64,000 bases of DNA from Tetraselmis striata (taxonomy: Eukaryota > Chlorophyta > Chlorodendrophyceae > Chlorodendrales > Chlorodendraceae): assembly GCA_006384855.1 (NCBI GenBank), contig VCJN01002334.1, positions 86,624-150,623 on the forward strand, in the 5' to 3' direction. The position numbers and the translations under genes were made by a program. Under the pieces are notes generated by a model, which had not been told where the DNA came from, did no database searches, and was given only the letters and a program-made list of their open reading frames with translations. Every line of letters begins with the position of its first letter. Within the stretch, counting starts at the first letter, position 1. This document shows, one piece after another, positions 1 through 11,590 of the stretch.

Positions 1-2250
1 GGGGTGGTTGACATGACGTGGACGCAGTTGTTTCGTGGCTGGCTGATTTGCCAGCCAGTTTGCGCATATGTCTTAACGACTTGGACGCTTTTACCGTACC
101 ACTTGTTTCTGCCCATGGTGCCGTCCTCGTTGAACACCTCGCGACTTCCCGACTCGTCGTGGATGGCCTTCGCGTACGATAAGGGGACGACTTCAACAAG
201 CTTCCAAGGAAGTGTCAGGCACTTCTCCCAGCTTCTGTCAACTGGCTTCTTCCCTCCTTTATTTTGTCTGCGCGTACAACCATAGGGCGGCATGAGAGGT
301 TTGCCCTTTGCATCGGCATGGACGGGCTCGTATACGGCCACGGTCAACGTGTCTTCGGTAGTCTCGCGCGCGCGACTGCACAAGCCCGATGACAAATCTC
401 GACTCCCAATCACCAAGAGTTTCATGGCACTTGTCTTCCTCATGCACCTAATGATGGCCAAGACCGCGAGCTAAGTTTGTCCCGAGCGAGACGCCACGCC
501 ATTTTGTCCCAGTTGGGACAAAATAACAAGCAAGGTAGATGAACCAAATTGTTATGTCTCGTCAAGGACAAAAATGACAAACAATGGGACACATCGGAGA
601 CGTCAATGACAACGAGGTTTGTGCCCTTTGCATGTGTTGTCATGAAGCCTCTCCTTGGCGCCGGCATGAACTCCTTGGAAGGCGATGGCATCTTGAAGCA
701 CTTGAGCACGAATGTCGGCTTCAACGCGAACGGCTTCGGCATTGTTGAGGTCAGCGTTGGTAGCCATCGTGTGACGTGCCTCATCGGGCGCGGTCTGCCC
801 GTGCTCGCGCAAGAAGTCGTCAACTTCCTCTTTCCGCTGCGGCCAGAACCCGGAGAAACCTGCCGAAGGAGCAGTTTGCATCTCATCCAAGTCGTCGAGC
901 AGATTCTTCCAGCTCTCGCGCTCGACTGGGGAGAAGTGCCACTGGACAGCCGGGTCCGCGATGTACGACCTGACCTTCTTGAAGTCATCCAAGTACCTCT
1001 GGACCTCCATCGCGCCGGGCTTCTTTTTGTCGCAGAGAGCGTACAAAAGGGGCCGGCCCGCACGAATCTCGGGCGTCCCAATTGGCGCGTTCTTCAAGAT
1101 CTGCACGGGCTCGGAAAGCGGTGTGTTGGACCACAAGGCGGTGCGCAACGAGCCGCCGGACGCGGCGGCGTCGTCACGGGTGAACTCGAATTGTACTGCT
1201 TACTTTTGTCTTGAATGTGGTCTTGGAAATGGGGCCTTAATCACTCAGAGAAGTCGAGGGAGAATGAGAGCTCAACAATCTCATGTGGGCGAGAATGCCT
1301 TCGCCACCAAGTCAAGAAAGGCCTCGAATGTGTAGGCGGAGCTGCGACATAGCGCAAAACTGATGCGGCTGAAGATCTGGTCAACCCGTACGTGAGTGTG
1401 CCCGATAGGCAGGAAGACCAAATGAATGACGTTGCAGATGCCGATAGACACAAGCCAATTGCAGAGAGCCGCCACGTTCCTATTCTTGTTGTCCCTTACG
1501 GTGTTGTCCATCTGGATTCTGATGTACGGAATCTTTCTACCACGGTGTTGAATTTCATGCATCGCAGATCAGATTTCATCAGTCCACGGCTACCGGACAA
1601 CCACGGCGAGTCTGTTGGGAGGCAAACGAGCTCACCTTCATGATCGTGATCCATATTAGAGTGCAGGTCGTGGACGAATCGTGGGGGATGGTGTTGGTGT
1701 AGTAGTAGATGTCGTCCGGGCGGTAGCCGTCGTACTTCACACAGGTGAGGTGGCACTTGAGGAGCATGTCGGGCTTCACAGTCTTGGGGATGCGAACCCA
1801 GTGAGACAGCAGGGTCTTCGCGGAGTCCATGCTATCAATTTCGAAGAAGAAGAAGCTTCCATGGCCAAGGCGCGACTGGAGGACGGCGATGTTCAGATCC
1901 CTTCGTTCCTGGCGCACTCTCTCGAGGTGGACATTTTGCCCGACTCTGATTTGGCCGACCGGCTCTGACCTCACGAGCTGTTGATGTTGACGGTGCACTT
2001 GACGTTCCTCTGGCGTCATGTCCTTTGTGCAAATCTCGCGAGCTTGGTCTCTGAGCGCTTTGCCCGCCGGCAAATGGGACAGTGGTTGAATCGCTTCACC
2101 TTTGGCGTGGTGACATCCGGGAAATCTTCCTTCCAAGTCCGGCGGAAAGTGTCGAACGACGCAAGCTTCACTTCGCTCTCGGTAGCCAAATCTATAATGC
2201 GGCAGGGGCAGAATAGGTCGGTATACAAATTACGTCTCAGAATCAAAGAC
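1..2250 (-). pseudogene. DUF7869-type transposon gene, 3' two thirds (runs off the left edge)
   Basis: Read on the minus strand, this stretch holds several exons of a DUF7869-like gene. This family is abundant in repetitive, transposon-like loci of algae and fungi, and its biochemical activity is not established. An HCPICRR zinc-knuckle-like segment (about 2095) is followed, after a frameshift near 2040-2075, by a charged TPEERQVHRQH region and a EIDSMDSAKT block. An ATGAAG|GTGAGC donor lies near 1640. The next exon (1270-1562) carries the family hallmarks QMDNTVRDNKNRN and FLPIGHTHVRVDQIFSRIS. Weaker open segments at 603-1148 and 1-475 (ending ...QISQPRNNCVHV) continue the C-terminal part off the window. 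The frameshift and uncertain junctions suggest a decayed copy. The assignment rests on remembered motifs, not on a search. Confidence 0.55.
501..524. repeat. Palindrome with TTTTGTCCCA arms
   Basis: Two perfect 11-nt arms (ATTTTGTCCCA and its complement) are separated by only two bases. The GGGACAAA core of the arm is also the core of the three minisatellite arrays in the left 14 kb. It sits between two exon-like segments of the DUF7869-type gene. Confidence 0.85.
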
Positions 2251-2329
2251 AGAAAAGTTCAGTCTAAAGTGGGTCGAAATTATTATATCGATAGTGGGAT
2301 GAACTAGTTCCGTCAATACACGAAAACGA

Positions 2330-3105
2330 TATAGCATCAGCGAGGCAAACTAGTCTCATCGCGATTCTATCATCAGCGGTCCCGTCACGAGCGGCACAAA
2401 ACAGGTCCGTAACAAGCAAGACAAAAACTTGTATCATCAGCGAGAAAACATGGATGTATCAGCGGGGCGATATTTTAGTAATCGGAGAGACGAAAACGTC
2501 TCTCATCAGGCGATGAAATCGGTATTTTATCAGCAGGACAGAATCGGTATGTCATCAGCGGGACGAAATCGGCCGGTCATTAGTGGGACAAATCGCTCTA
2601 TCAGCAGTGGGACAAAACCGTCTGTCATCAGTGGGACAAAACGTTCTGTCAGCAGTGCGACGAAATCGGCCGGTCATTCGTGGGACGTAACGGTTTGTTA
2701 TCAACGGGACGAAGCGTTTTCTAATCAGCGGGACGAAATCGGTGTGTCATCAGTCGGACGAAATCGGTCTGTCATAAGCGGGACGAAACGGTCTGTCATC
2801 AGCGGGACGAAACCTCATGTCATCGATGGGACGAAACGTTCGGGCATCAGCGGGACGAAATCGGTATGTCATCAGCGGGACGGAATCGGTCTGTCATCAG
2901 CGAGACGAAACGGTCTGTCATCAACGGGACGAAACGTTCTATCATCAGTGGGACGAATTCGGTCTGTCATCAGTGGGACGAAACGTGCGGGCATCAGCGG
3001 GACGAAATCATTTTGTCATCAGTGGGACGAGACGGTTTGTCATCAGCGGGACAAAACGTTATGTCATCAGCGGGACAAAACGTTATGTCATCCGCTGGAC
3101 AGTTT
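2330..3105. repeat. Minisatellite array A (24-25 bp unit)
   Basis: About 30 degenerate tandem copies of a 24-25 bp unit with core TGTCATCAGCGGGACGAAA. The variable joint (acggt, atcggt, acgtt) gives either 24 or 25 bp. The first units are the most diverged. The array lies inside the DUF7869-type gene, apparently in an intron. Reading through it on the plus strand gives long but meaningless VISGTKR-type peptides. Confidence 0.95.
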
Positions 3106-3110
3106 GGACC

Positions 3111-4094
3111 TTACTTACCACGGATAATGGCGTTGTCGTCCCCAGCCCACGACTTGTAGTAGTAGTAGATGCAAATCTTGGGCATCCAGGGAGGTAGGTG
3201 CTTCTTGAAGGTCTCGTTGTTGCCTTCGTGAAAAGGCATGATCTCGACGTGACCAAGGTCATATGAGAAGGAGTGCTCGAGAAACATGCGCACATGCTCC
3301 CTCGGTCCGGTTTGTCTGCTCTCGTGCTGCTTGCGCTGCCTGATGTACGTGGGTTCGTTATCCACCACCGACCACCGGATCACGAGACGTCTGCGTTTCG
3401 AGACTTGATACAAGACCTCTCATGCACGCCCACACGTGTAGATGGGGCCTCGATGATCGAAAGAGCGCAAGTAGCCACCGTGATCAAACTTGTAATCGAA
3501 CTTGTCGGATGACGACTCGTAGCCACCCCTGAGAACTTGAGCGAGCCGTTCAAAGGAGCGCTTCTGATTGCCAGAGTATACGGACAACGCACGGTCCATC
3601 ACGGCATCAACGAGGGCCTCTCCGCACTGAGTGTATAGCTTGTGCACGCACTTTCGCGAACAGCACGGCGACTGCTCGCTAGCCTCGTTGGCGAGCATGA
3701 TGCGGATATAGTTGCGAGAGGTGCGCTTGCTGATCAGAGACGAGCCCTTGCCAGTATCGCTGTCGGCGACATCATCGGAGCCCTTGCCCCATGTGTACTT
3801 CCTTTTCTCAACCTCTTTACGATCACTAGCACGCGCGTCGCAATCACACGAGTACCCGCTGCGGCACGAACACGGCGGTACTGTAACTCTAGTGTCCGAC
3901 GCGCCGGATCCTCGAGAAGAGGCCATGCTTTCGACCGCCGCCATGCTGCAGCGTGGGGCGAGTGGGGGCTGTGAAGGACTGTGATTTGTGGCGAGGAAGA
4001 GTGACGGCCGATGACCGTTCTCGGACGGGCCGTTGACCGGGGTGCATGATATCCCACTACGGGTCAAAATAATTGAACTTGATGACTCAAACAC
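3111..4094 (-). pseudogene. DUF7869-type gene, N-terminal exons
   Basis: Two open minus-strand segments (3420-4094 and 3111-3413) lie directly upstream of the DUF7869 core and are probably its 5' exons, separated from it by the 24-25 bp minisatellite. The first encodes a Ser-rich leader, a CSCRSGYSCDCDA cysteine cluster, a basic stretch and then SPCCSRKCVHKLYTQCGEA. A CC..C pattern before the core is usual in this family. The second contains HVRMFLEHSFSYDLGHVE and AWAGDDN-like residues. No clean start context or promoter was seen. A frameshift or a short intron separates the two segments near 3415. The link to the downstream core is inferred from order and strand. Confidence 0.4.
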
Positions 4095-4366
4095 TGGATC
4101 GGTACCGAGCTAGAATACAGGATGCCATACAAATCAGCTTTTGTAAGTCGTACTACAGAAAATACTTAGGAAATATTTCCGTGGTAGTATTTCGTGTTAT
4201 TTCGTATTCTTTCGTATATCGTTAATAGTTCTGTACTAGTATGTACACCCGAATCCAATCCAAGGAATATATCATCCCATAAAGGAAAAATATTGCAACG
4301 CTACCGCCCTGTCGTACCGTTATGACTCTCGAGTAGGGAATATATTATCTTCCAGTAATAGTAATA

Positions 4367-4394
4367 TAGCGAGAAAAGGCCCTATCTTTCAACA
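4367..4394 (+). repeat. Left terminal inverted repeat of the pogo-like element
   Basis: Starts TAGCGAGAAA immediately after the TA target duplication and continues into GGCCCTATCTTTCAACA. It is followed by a second subterminal copy of the last 17 nt. Confidence 0.88.
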
Positions 4395-4775
4395 TGCCCT
4401 ATCTTTCAACACTTTCCCTAGAAGCCCTAGCTGTCCAGCCGTTCGGCCACTACTAGGAGCTGTCTATGGCGCGTCCGATAGCCCTTCAGTAGGGCTACCT
4501 TAGGGCGGAGGGCCGCCCCCGATGGACTTTCCTGGTGTGTGCTAGGCAGGGGTGAAGCGATGTTGGTCAGCATTTTTTTCCGGGTCGCGGGAAAATGAAT
4601 ACGGGCGCGCATTTCAACACATCCGAATCATCCGGCTGCACGTGGCCGTGCGTCGCTACTAACTCTCACCACCGTCCTTGCAGTGCCGCTTAGAGGCCGT
4701 GGTAGTCGGTCAAGGCGGGGCGTGGCTGCCCAAGTCCCTCGGACGACATAGCCGGCTCGCCAGTCAGCCAGCTCG

Positions 4776-6519
4776 ATGGCGGGTGGGCCATCGCGCGCCG
4801 CGATGCGCGGTCGTACGAGGGAAAGGTCGGGACAATTCTCAGCGCGCTCGTCTGGCCGCCCACCCAAGAAGCAGACGGCAACCCGCAAGGCCGCCACCGA
4901 CGCAAAACGTGGGCGAGGTCGACCCCATAAAGAACCCCTCAGTCAGTCGAGTGACCCCTCTAACGCTCGAGATGACTACAACGTCGGTGAGAAGGCGAAG
5001 CGCGCGCTGGAGCATACTGTCATACTTGTTCTTGCTGGTGTCTAAAAGCCGGCCAAAGCTGCAAAGAGTTGTGGCGTGAACAGAACGACGCTTATCACTG
5101 CTGTCAAGAGGGCGAGACAGGCTATGAAACAGGGCAAGACTCATGTTGTTGCTGCTGGAACCCGCCCAACAACCATGACCAGTGAGGACGAATCGTCGCT
5201 GGCAAAGTACGTCCTGATCTGGGCAGACCGTGGGCTGGCGCTAAGCAAGCGAGCCGTCAAGAAGCACGCACTGGACATCATTAAAAGCCGTGGCTATGAT
5301 AAAGACCCTGTCGCCAAGATCTGGATCAAACGAGGGAAGATGTCTAGAAAATGGTTTCGCGGTTTCATGCGCCGCCACCCTGAGCTGCGAGCGCAGGTAG
5401 CTTACCGCTCTGACCCCAAGCGATGGCTTGTAACCAGAAAGGATATGCTCACACTATACAATGCCATCGCTGAATTTGAGAAAGAACATGGTCCGCTAGA
5501 TCCTAGCCGAATCTATAATCTAGATGAGACCTCTTTTAGACCTGATGGGAGAGTGGAGCGGGTCATCACCAGGAAGGGGGCCAAACGTACACACACGTTG
5601 CAGAACGCATCGCGGTTCTCCATCAGTAATCTATCTGTCATTGTCGCTAATGGCACACAGCTTCCACCTCTTTTTATTGTGAAGGGGAAAAACCATGCCA
5701 GATTGGTGGGACAAGCTAGACTTATCAAACACCATTCTGAGGGACGCCGAGCTTACAACACAGAAGAATGCGTGGATGGACGGCGACCTCTACCACTACT
5801 GGGTAGAGACGGTGTTCCTGCCCTATACAGAGGAACTACGCCGCACAGGCAAAATATTGCTGATCATTGACAACTTCAGGTGAGTAAGCTAGCTTGCACT
5901 TAGCGAATTCTACCAGCTCAAAATATGGCATGGGAAACTTGCAATTATAATCTTACATTTATGTGTGGATTTTTATCCAGCGGGCACACCAGGGTTATTG
6001 CGGCGGAGTGCGCGCTGACTGCAACCCTCAGCGCAGAAGAGAGCCCTGACAACCCCGCGCATGCAACGCTCCAAGGAGCCTTGCAGGCTGCAGCAGGCGG
6101 CCAGCCCGAACCCAAGCTACCCAAGAAGGTGAGGCCAGCAACTTTGCAGAGGGCTGGCGCTGCCTTGGAGACAGCAGCGAAGGCAGAAGAAAAGAAGGAG
6201 CAGCAAGTAAACAAGGCAGAGGAGGAGGTGGCGAACGCCAAGTGCCGCAAGACAGAGTTAGTCCGAAGCCGTGGCTGAAGCTGAGCTAAGTGTGCTAGGT
6301 GCCCACGTCAAGGTTGCGGACGCTAAGATCGCCGCAGGGCAAGATTCAAGTGCGCGCGAGCGCCAAGATGCGCGTGACGAAATGCGCGTTTTTGATAGCA
6401 GCGACAGTGAGGAAGGCGAGGACGAGATAGAGAAGGAGTAAAAGGAGGATGGGGAACAGGGCGAGGACGAGCTGAACCCTGCCTACATAGATCAGGACGA
6501 CGAGTGGCTGAACTGGTAG
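4776..6519 (+). pseudogene. pogo/Tigger-family transposase, disrupted
   Basis: The first part (4776-5042) is basic with AT-hook-like GRPPKK and GRGRPHKE motifs. A stop at 5043-5045 breaks an otherwise continuous helix-turn-helix: the same frame resumes with KPAKAAKSCGVNRTTLITAV and a CENP-B-like second domain (GKMSRKWFRGFMRRHPEL). The DDE catalytic core follows, with the first Asp in IYNLDETSF. A frameshift between about 5700 and 5750 moves into the frame carrying NAWMDGDLYHYW and the second Asp in LLIIDNF. A canonical intron follows (5881-5980, GTGAGTAAG...ATCCAG), which makes SGHTRVIAAE. The usual third-Asp segment (QPLD) is missing. An Ala/Glu/Lys-rich tail has another frameshift near 6275 and a stop near 6440. 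It acted on its own element and is now dead. Confidence 0.88.
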
Positions 6520-6942
6520 CAAGTAGGTGCTACGAATTTGTAAGGTTCAGCCCCCGGCGCCCCCCCCCCCCTCCCGGCCCGAGATCCCGCCCTCGTCCGC
6601 CGTCATCACCCACTCATCAAGCGTCCCCCAGCCCAGCATACGGACTCGCGGACTCAGAACCGGAGGGGGGGGGGGGGGGGCGCGCAGTACCAAGGCGGAT
6701 AGAGCGGCGAGCACAGCAAGGAGGGCGGGCTCGGCGGAAATGTCGAAAGTGTTGAAAGATAGGGCCGCCCGGCCCTGACCCACACTGCTAGCCAATAGGC
6801 ATGCAACCCTTACACGAGTACCATTGACCACGCCCGACCGCCCACACCTAGGGCAACTCTAGGGCTTGGATGGGTGGGGTTTGTGCCATTGCAGCTGCTT
6901 CCAGGGTCCTGTGGCAGGGCAGGTGGTGGCAGGAAGCCAAAA

Positions 6943-6972
6943 ATGTGTTGAAGATAGGGCCGTTTCTCGCTA
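6943..6972 (-). repeat. Right terminal inverted repeat of the pogo-like element
   Basis: The complement of the left terminus: on the minus strand it reads TAGCGAGAAACGGCCC then TATCTTCAACACAT. It is followed by the second TA at 6973-6974. Confidence 0.88.
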
Positions 6973-7186
6973 TAGTCGCAGTAGTTTGCCTTGTATATTC
7001 GTCGCGGCGCAAAATATAAGAACTTGATGACGACGAGGTGCACTACAGTGTGCGCACACGCGCCGTTGGTCCAGCAGGTAGGGGTCAGAGCGGCGGCAGA
7101 CGGAGACCAGATCAATTCCACCTCTCCCTCACCGCTACCCACCCACAAACCCGCTCATCTACCGCGTCAACCAACCTACCGCCAAA

Positions 7187-7294
7187 ATGGCGCCGAAGAA
7201 GAACGAGCCTGCCAAGGACAAGGAAGCCAAGGACGACGCCACCCTAGATGAGTTGCGCGCGCTTACAGTAGCTGCCTGTCTGCTCGACGCGTGA
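7187..7294 (+). CDS. Short ORF, possible truncated first exon of a host gene
   Basis: Thirty-five codons from an ATG in strong context (gccaaaATGG), beginning MAPKKNEPAKDKEAKDDA. It is preceded by a pyrimidine-rich, 5'-UTR-like stretch. Lysine-rich MAPKK starts are common in ribosomal and chromatin proteins, but nothing downstream continues it: 78-bp repeats and the minisatellite begin within 300 bp. It could be the 5' end of a gene cut off by repeat expansion, or chance. The family is not recognised. Confidence 0.3.
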   Translation: MAPKKNEPAKDKEAKDDATLDELRALTVAACLLDA

Positions 7295-7560
7295 TGCGGC
7301 CAGATCTAGCGAGTTCGGTTAGGGTTCCCTGTAGAAGCGGTGTAATATAGGACCGTGCGTTCGAGGTGGATAGGCAGACGAGTGGGAATAGAAACCCAAA
7401 CGAGACGAGCGGTAAAAGGGTCATGCACGGTAGTACTACGTCCCGTCGAGGCAGCCGCGGCAGGAAGATGGAAGGGGGGTGGAAGGGGGTGGGGGGTGGA
7501 GGGCGGCCAGGTGGACCTTGTACCTATACTCCGCCGTCAGGAGTGGTTATATTAGTGTCA

Positions 7561-7715
7561 AGCACAGTAGATAAAGACATAACATTATTAAACCGCAGTA
7601 CTTAATGTTTTGGAAATATTTCTGTCATCAGCGGGTAAAGCACAGTAGATAAAGACATAACATTACTAAACCGCAGTACTTAATGTTTTGGAAATATTTC
7701 TGTCATCCGCGGGAC
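7561..7715. repeat. Two-copy 78-bp tandem duplication
   Basis: The stretch beginning AGCACAGTAGATAAAGACAT at 7561 is repeated at 7639 almost unchanged. Each copy ends in a TCTGTCATC(A/C)GCGGG motif, which is a minisatellite unit, so the duplication grades directly into array B. Confidence 0.9.
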
Positions 7716-8490
7716 GAAACGGCGGTATGTCATCAGTGGGACAAAATGGTATGTCATCAGTGGGACAAAATGGTATGTCATCAGTGGGACGAAACGATAT
7801 GTCACCAGTGGAACGAAATAGGTATGTCATCAGTGGGACGAAATAGGCATGTCATCAGTGGGACGAAATAGGCATGTCATCAGTGGGACGAAATAGGCAT
7901 GTCATCAGGGGGACGAAACAGTTTGGCATCAATGGGACGAAACGGTATGTATGTCACCAGTGGGACAAACGGTCTGTCATCAGTGGGACGAAACAGTCTA
8001 TCATTAGTGGGACGAAACCATATGTCATTAGTGGGACGAAATAGGTATGCCATCAGTATGACAAAACGGTATGTCATCAGTGGGACGACAGAGTCTGGCA
8101 TCAATGAGACGAAACCATCTGTCATCAGCGCGATGAAATCGGTATGTCATCAATGGGACGAAATCGGTATGTCATCAGTGGGACGAAATCGGTGTGTCAT
8201 CAGTGGGACAAAACGGTGTGTCATCAGTGGGACGAAACCTTCTGTCTTCAGTGGGACAAAACAGTATGTCTTCAGGTGGACAAAACGTGATGTCATCAGT
8301 GGGACGAAATCGGTATGTCCTCAGTGGGACAAATCGCTCTATCAGCAGTGGGACGAAATAGGTATGTCATCAGCGGGACGAAACGGTATGCCATCAGTGG
8401 GACGAAACGTTCTCTCATCAGCGGGACGAAATCGGTCTGTCCTCAGTGGGACGAAACGGTTTGTATGTGGGACGAAAACGGTATGTATTA
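7700..8490. repeat. Minisatellite array B (24-25 bp unit)
   Basis: About 32 copies of the same unit as array A (TGTCATCAGTGGGACGAAA core), in the same orientation. Several exact runs occur, for example three ATAGGCATGTCATCAGTGGG units near 7845-7905. The array ends just before the first exon-like segment of the methyltransferase gene. Confidence 0.95.
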
Positions 8491-11169
8491 GGGACAAGTA
8501 ATGACCGAATCTGATATTAATATGTCGAAGGTCCAAGCGGACTTCAAAACCTACTGAGAAAGCAAAAGAATTCGATGCGCTCGGAGCGCTAGTCGGGAGA
8601 AAACACAAGGCGTCATCTTCTGTGCCCGAGCAGCCGGCGGCCGAGCTTACGGCACGCACTCGCAAGGAGAAAGATCGGCCGCCGCTCTTTGAGGGCCCGA
8701 ATCAAGAGCGGCCAAGTCCTCTCATATGCTCAAATGCAGACATCGCGACGGCTGATCGATTACGAAAAGCTCATGCAAGCTTACTATCAATCAGGTCCTT
8801 GCCTCTCCAATCATATGATTTTCGTGTGTGCACTGTGACATCTGAATAGATTGCAATTATATGTTTTGACAGGTTCGAAAGGACGCACACATGACCCAGT
8901 AGCGCCTCAAGCCCCAAAGGAATCCAAGGGAAAAGAAAAGGTTCCAGAGACGATTGTGACTCCAGGTAATTGTGAATGAAATTATTAATCCTTGCCTTCC
9001 CAATCCCTTCTATTTCTCGTCAATGAGCTATCTGACGATCCTAACCGGTCGTCAATTGGCGCAGGCAACCGCGTTGGAAGCAGCCAGTAAATCGGGATCC
9101 CCAGGTAAGAAAATCACGATTGGCTTTGATGGTGCATGGCGACACCGTTCAGTAGATAATCGTGATGCCCACTGCAGGTGTGTTGAGTACTCTCTACTCA
9201 TTCTTTACATGTTCCCCGACTCAAGGCTCTTCTTTGTCTAAAGGGCCGCCTCAAGTACCGGAAACATAGCCAGCGATCGGGATCGAGCCTGAGCCTGAGC
9301 CGGAGCCTGAGCATGAGCCTGAAACTGAGCCCACTCGGCTGGAGCCCGAGGTTGAGCCTGGGCCCACTCGGTTGGAGCCCGAGCCGGAGCCTGAACCGGA
9401 GCCGGGGCCCAAGCTCGAGACTCCAACACCGACTACCGGGCAAGCGTACGGTTATGGAGCCTCTGGTTCTCGAGCCTCTGTTCCCGAGGCCCCGAGAAGA
9501 AGGGTAAGTTCCTGAATTCCTCAGTATGTGCACGGATGAAGAGGTCTTTGGCACAGAGGAAGAACGGAGGCAACGGGCGGCAGAGAAGCGCAAGCAAGCT
9601 CTCGAAATCACCGGCACTGCCGGACCCGAGAGGAAGACAAAGCTGAAGACAATCGCCTCTTTCAGCGACTTCTTTGACGACAGCGACAAATCACAAGAAT
9701 ATGTAGATGGGGGCTACAGCGACTTGACTTCGCGGAGTTGGAGTATCCACTGGTTTAAAGATACAAGTGCTGAGGTACAGATCTATTTGTACATCGAATT
9801 GCACAAGGCAAGCATGCTGACTGGCAAGGACTTTTCGATGATCCGAAGGGGCCACTTCTCGCGTGCCTCGGAAAGATCAAGCATATCGAGCTGGTCTCGG
9901 CCGGACGATACGAGGTGAGTGACACAGTCGAGGTTTCTGAATTCGTGTGTCAATATCGTGCGTCAATAAGTATTAATATCCCCATGCTTGTTTCCGCAGA
10001 TCATTCTGGAGCCTTATCGCTTTACATTGTACAGGGAGATCAGGATCGAAGTCGTCTTTGAGATGTTACTACTTCACGCGATCCAGCTGCCACTCTCCTC
10101 CCAGCCGCGGTTCCAATCTTACTACGCATGGACTTTGGTCGAGCGCAATGTGCTGGCGCAGGCGCTTAGAGGTTTCGCGTTTGGTGAGATTACCATCGAT
10201 GACTTGGCCAACATTGACAAGGATTTTTGAGAACGCGCTTCCATACGTCGATACGTTTGCCGTCCCGCCGGCCTTGAATGGCTACTCCAACACCGGTGCG
10301 GCCGTCGACTGGATCTCTTACGGCCACCTCAGAGTCGAGATTGCTGATTCAGAGGTGAAGACATGTCACGGTGGCGACATCAACATGTTATACGCTGACA
10401 GAGTCAACCTCGTCACCGACAAGGATACGGGACTACCTCACATTTTCAGCTTCCCATCCGATAAGTTCGTCGCTCCGCCGCCGGAATTCGAATTCCGTTC
10501 CCCAAAGCTGCAAGACTGCAATATGGTGGCGCAAAGCTACAAGGTAAAAGCCTATCGTGACTTGTTGTACCTATCCGGATCAAATGCGTAAACTAATCCA
10601 AATCAATACACAATGCAACTTACTGACATGCCTTTTGCATTTGTTATTCAGAGGAATCCTTCCCTATCCGCCGAGAATTTCTCAGTGTCCTTTCCAATGG
10701 TTCACAAGGGCAGAGTGTCCTCCGGAGAGTATGAGCCCCTCGCTCTGACCATGGCCAGCTTCAAGGAGCTAGTCGCAGCATTCGAAGGCGGGGAGAAGCC
10801 GAGGTTGGCGGATGCAAGTTCCTACAAGCCAGAGATCGACGTCATCATCAAGTTTGTAGGCTCCCAGGGCGCGCTTCAAGCCAACATCGACGGCAGCCAT
10901 TGACGGGAGGCAAAGTTCATGGTGAAGCGAAACTACCCGGAAATCTACGAAACCAACAAAGACATCCACTTCACGTCGGACAAGAAGTACATCGGCCTCT
11001 CGCCGGAAGTCTGCCGCTACATGTCAATGAAGCTCAACGAGGCGGGTCACACCGTCGTGGGAGACACGTCCATGCACAAACTACTGGTGAACGACCAAAT
11101 ATCCCACATTAGTACTAAACCGTGGGACCAAATATGCGTCAAGTTTTACAAAAATCGTTCAGTCGTCAA

Positions 11170-11590
11170 TGGGTTAAAATAGGTTTGTCATCAGCGGGAC
11201 GAAATAGGTATGTCATAAGTGGGACGAAACGGTATGTCATAAGTGGGACGAAACGGTATGTCATCAGTAGGACAAAACGTTTTGTCATCAGCGGGACAAA
11301 ACGGTATGTCATCAATGGGACGAAACGGTCTGTCAACAGTGGGACGAAACGGTACGTCATCAGCGGGACAAAACGTTTTGTCATCAGCGGGACGAAATCG
11401 GCCTGTCAACAGTGGGACAAAACGGCATGTCATTAGTGGGACAAAACGTTATGTCATCAGCGTAACGAAATCGGTCCGTCCTCAGTGGGATGAGACGGCA
11501 TGTCATCAGTGGGACGAAACGGTCTGTCATTAGTGGGACAAAACGGTCTGTCATCAACGGGACAAAATCGCTATGTCGTCAGAGGTACAT
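11170..11590. repeat. Minisatellite array C (24-25 bp unit)
   Basis: About 17 copies of the unit shared with arrays A and B, same orientation. It separates the segment ending YKNRSVVNGLK from later exons of the methyltransferase-type gene, so it is probably intronic or an expansion that broke the gene. Confidence 0.95.

Larger units (their letters stand above)
4367..6972 (+). mobile_element. pogo/Tigger-like DNA transposon, full length but inactive
   Basis: The left end begins TAGCGAGAAAAGGCCC and the right end, read on the minus strand, begins TAGCGAGAAACGGCCC. The two termini match for about 27 nt with one mismatch and one indel. Both ends are bordered by TA (4365-4366 and 6973-6974), the target duplication expected of Tc1/mariner/pogo elements. 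A second copy of the inner motif GCCCTATCTTTCAACAC occurs just inside both ends (4396-4412 and, inverted, 6749-6765). The 2.6-kb interior carries one decayed transposase gene. Ends, duplication and gene family agree, so the boundaries are well supported. Confidence 0.9.

Noticed and set aside
2429..3197. Long plus-strand ORFs made of repeating VISGTKR-like peptides (also at 7899-8501 and 11122-11533)
   Set aside because: They are translations of the minisatellite. The mixture of 24- and 25-bp units shifts frame, all three frames give similar peptides, and no start or splice signals support them.
7700..8490. CRISPR-like array
   Set aside because: Units are contiguous with no unique spacers, the period is 24-25 bp, and the genome is eukaryotic.
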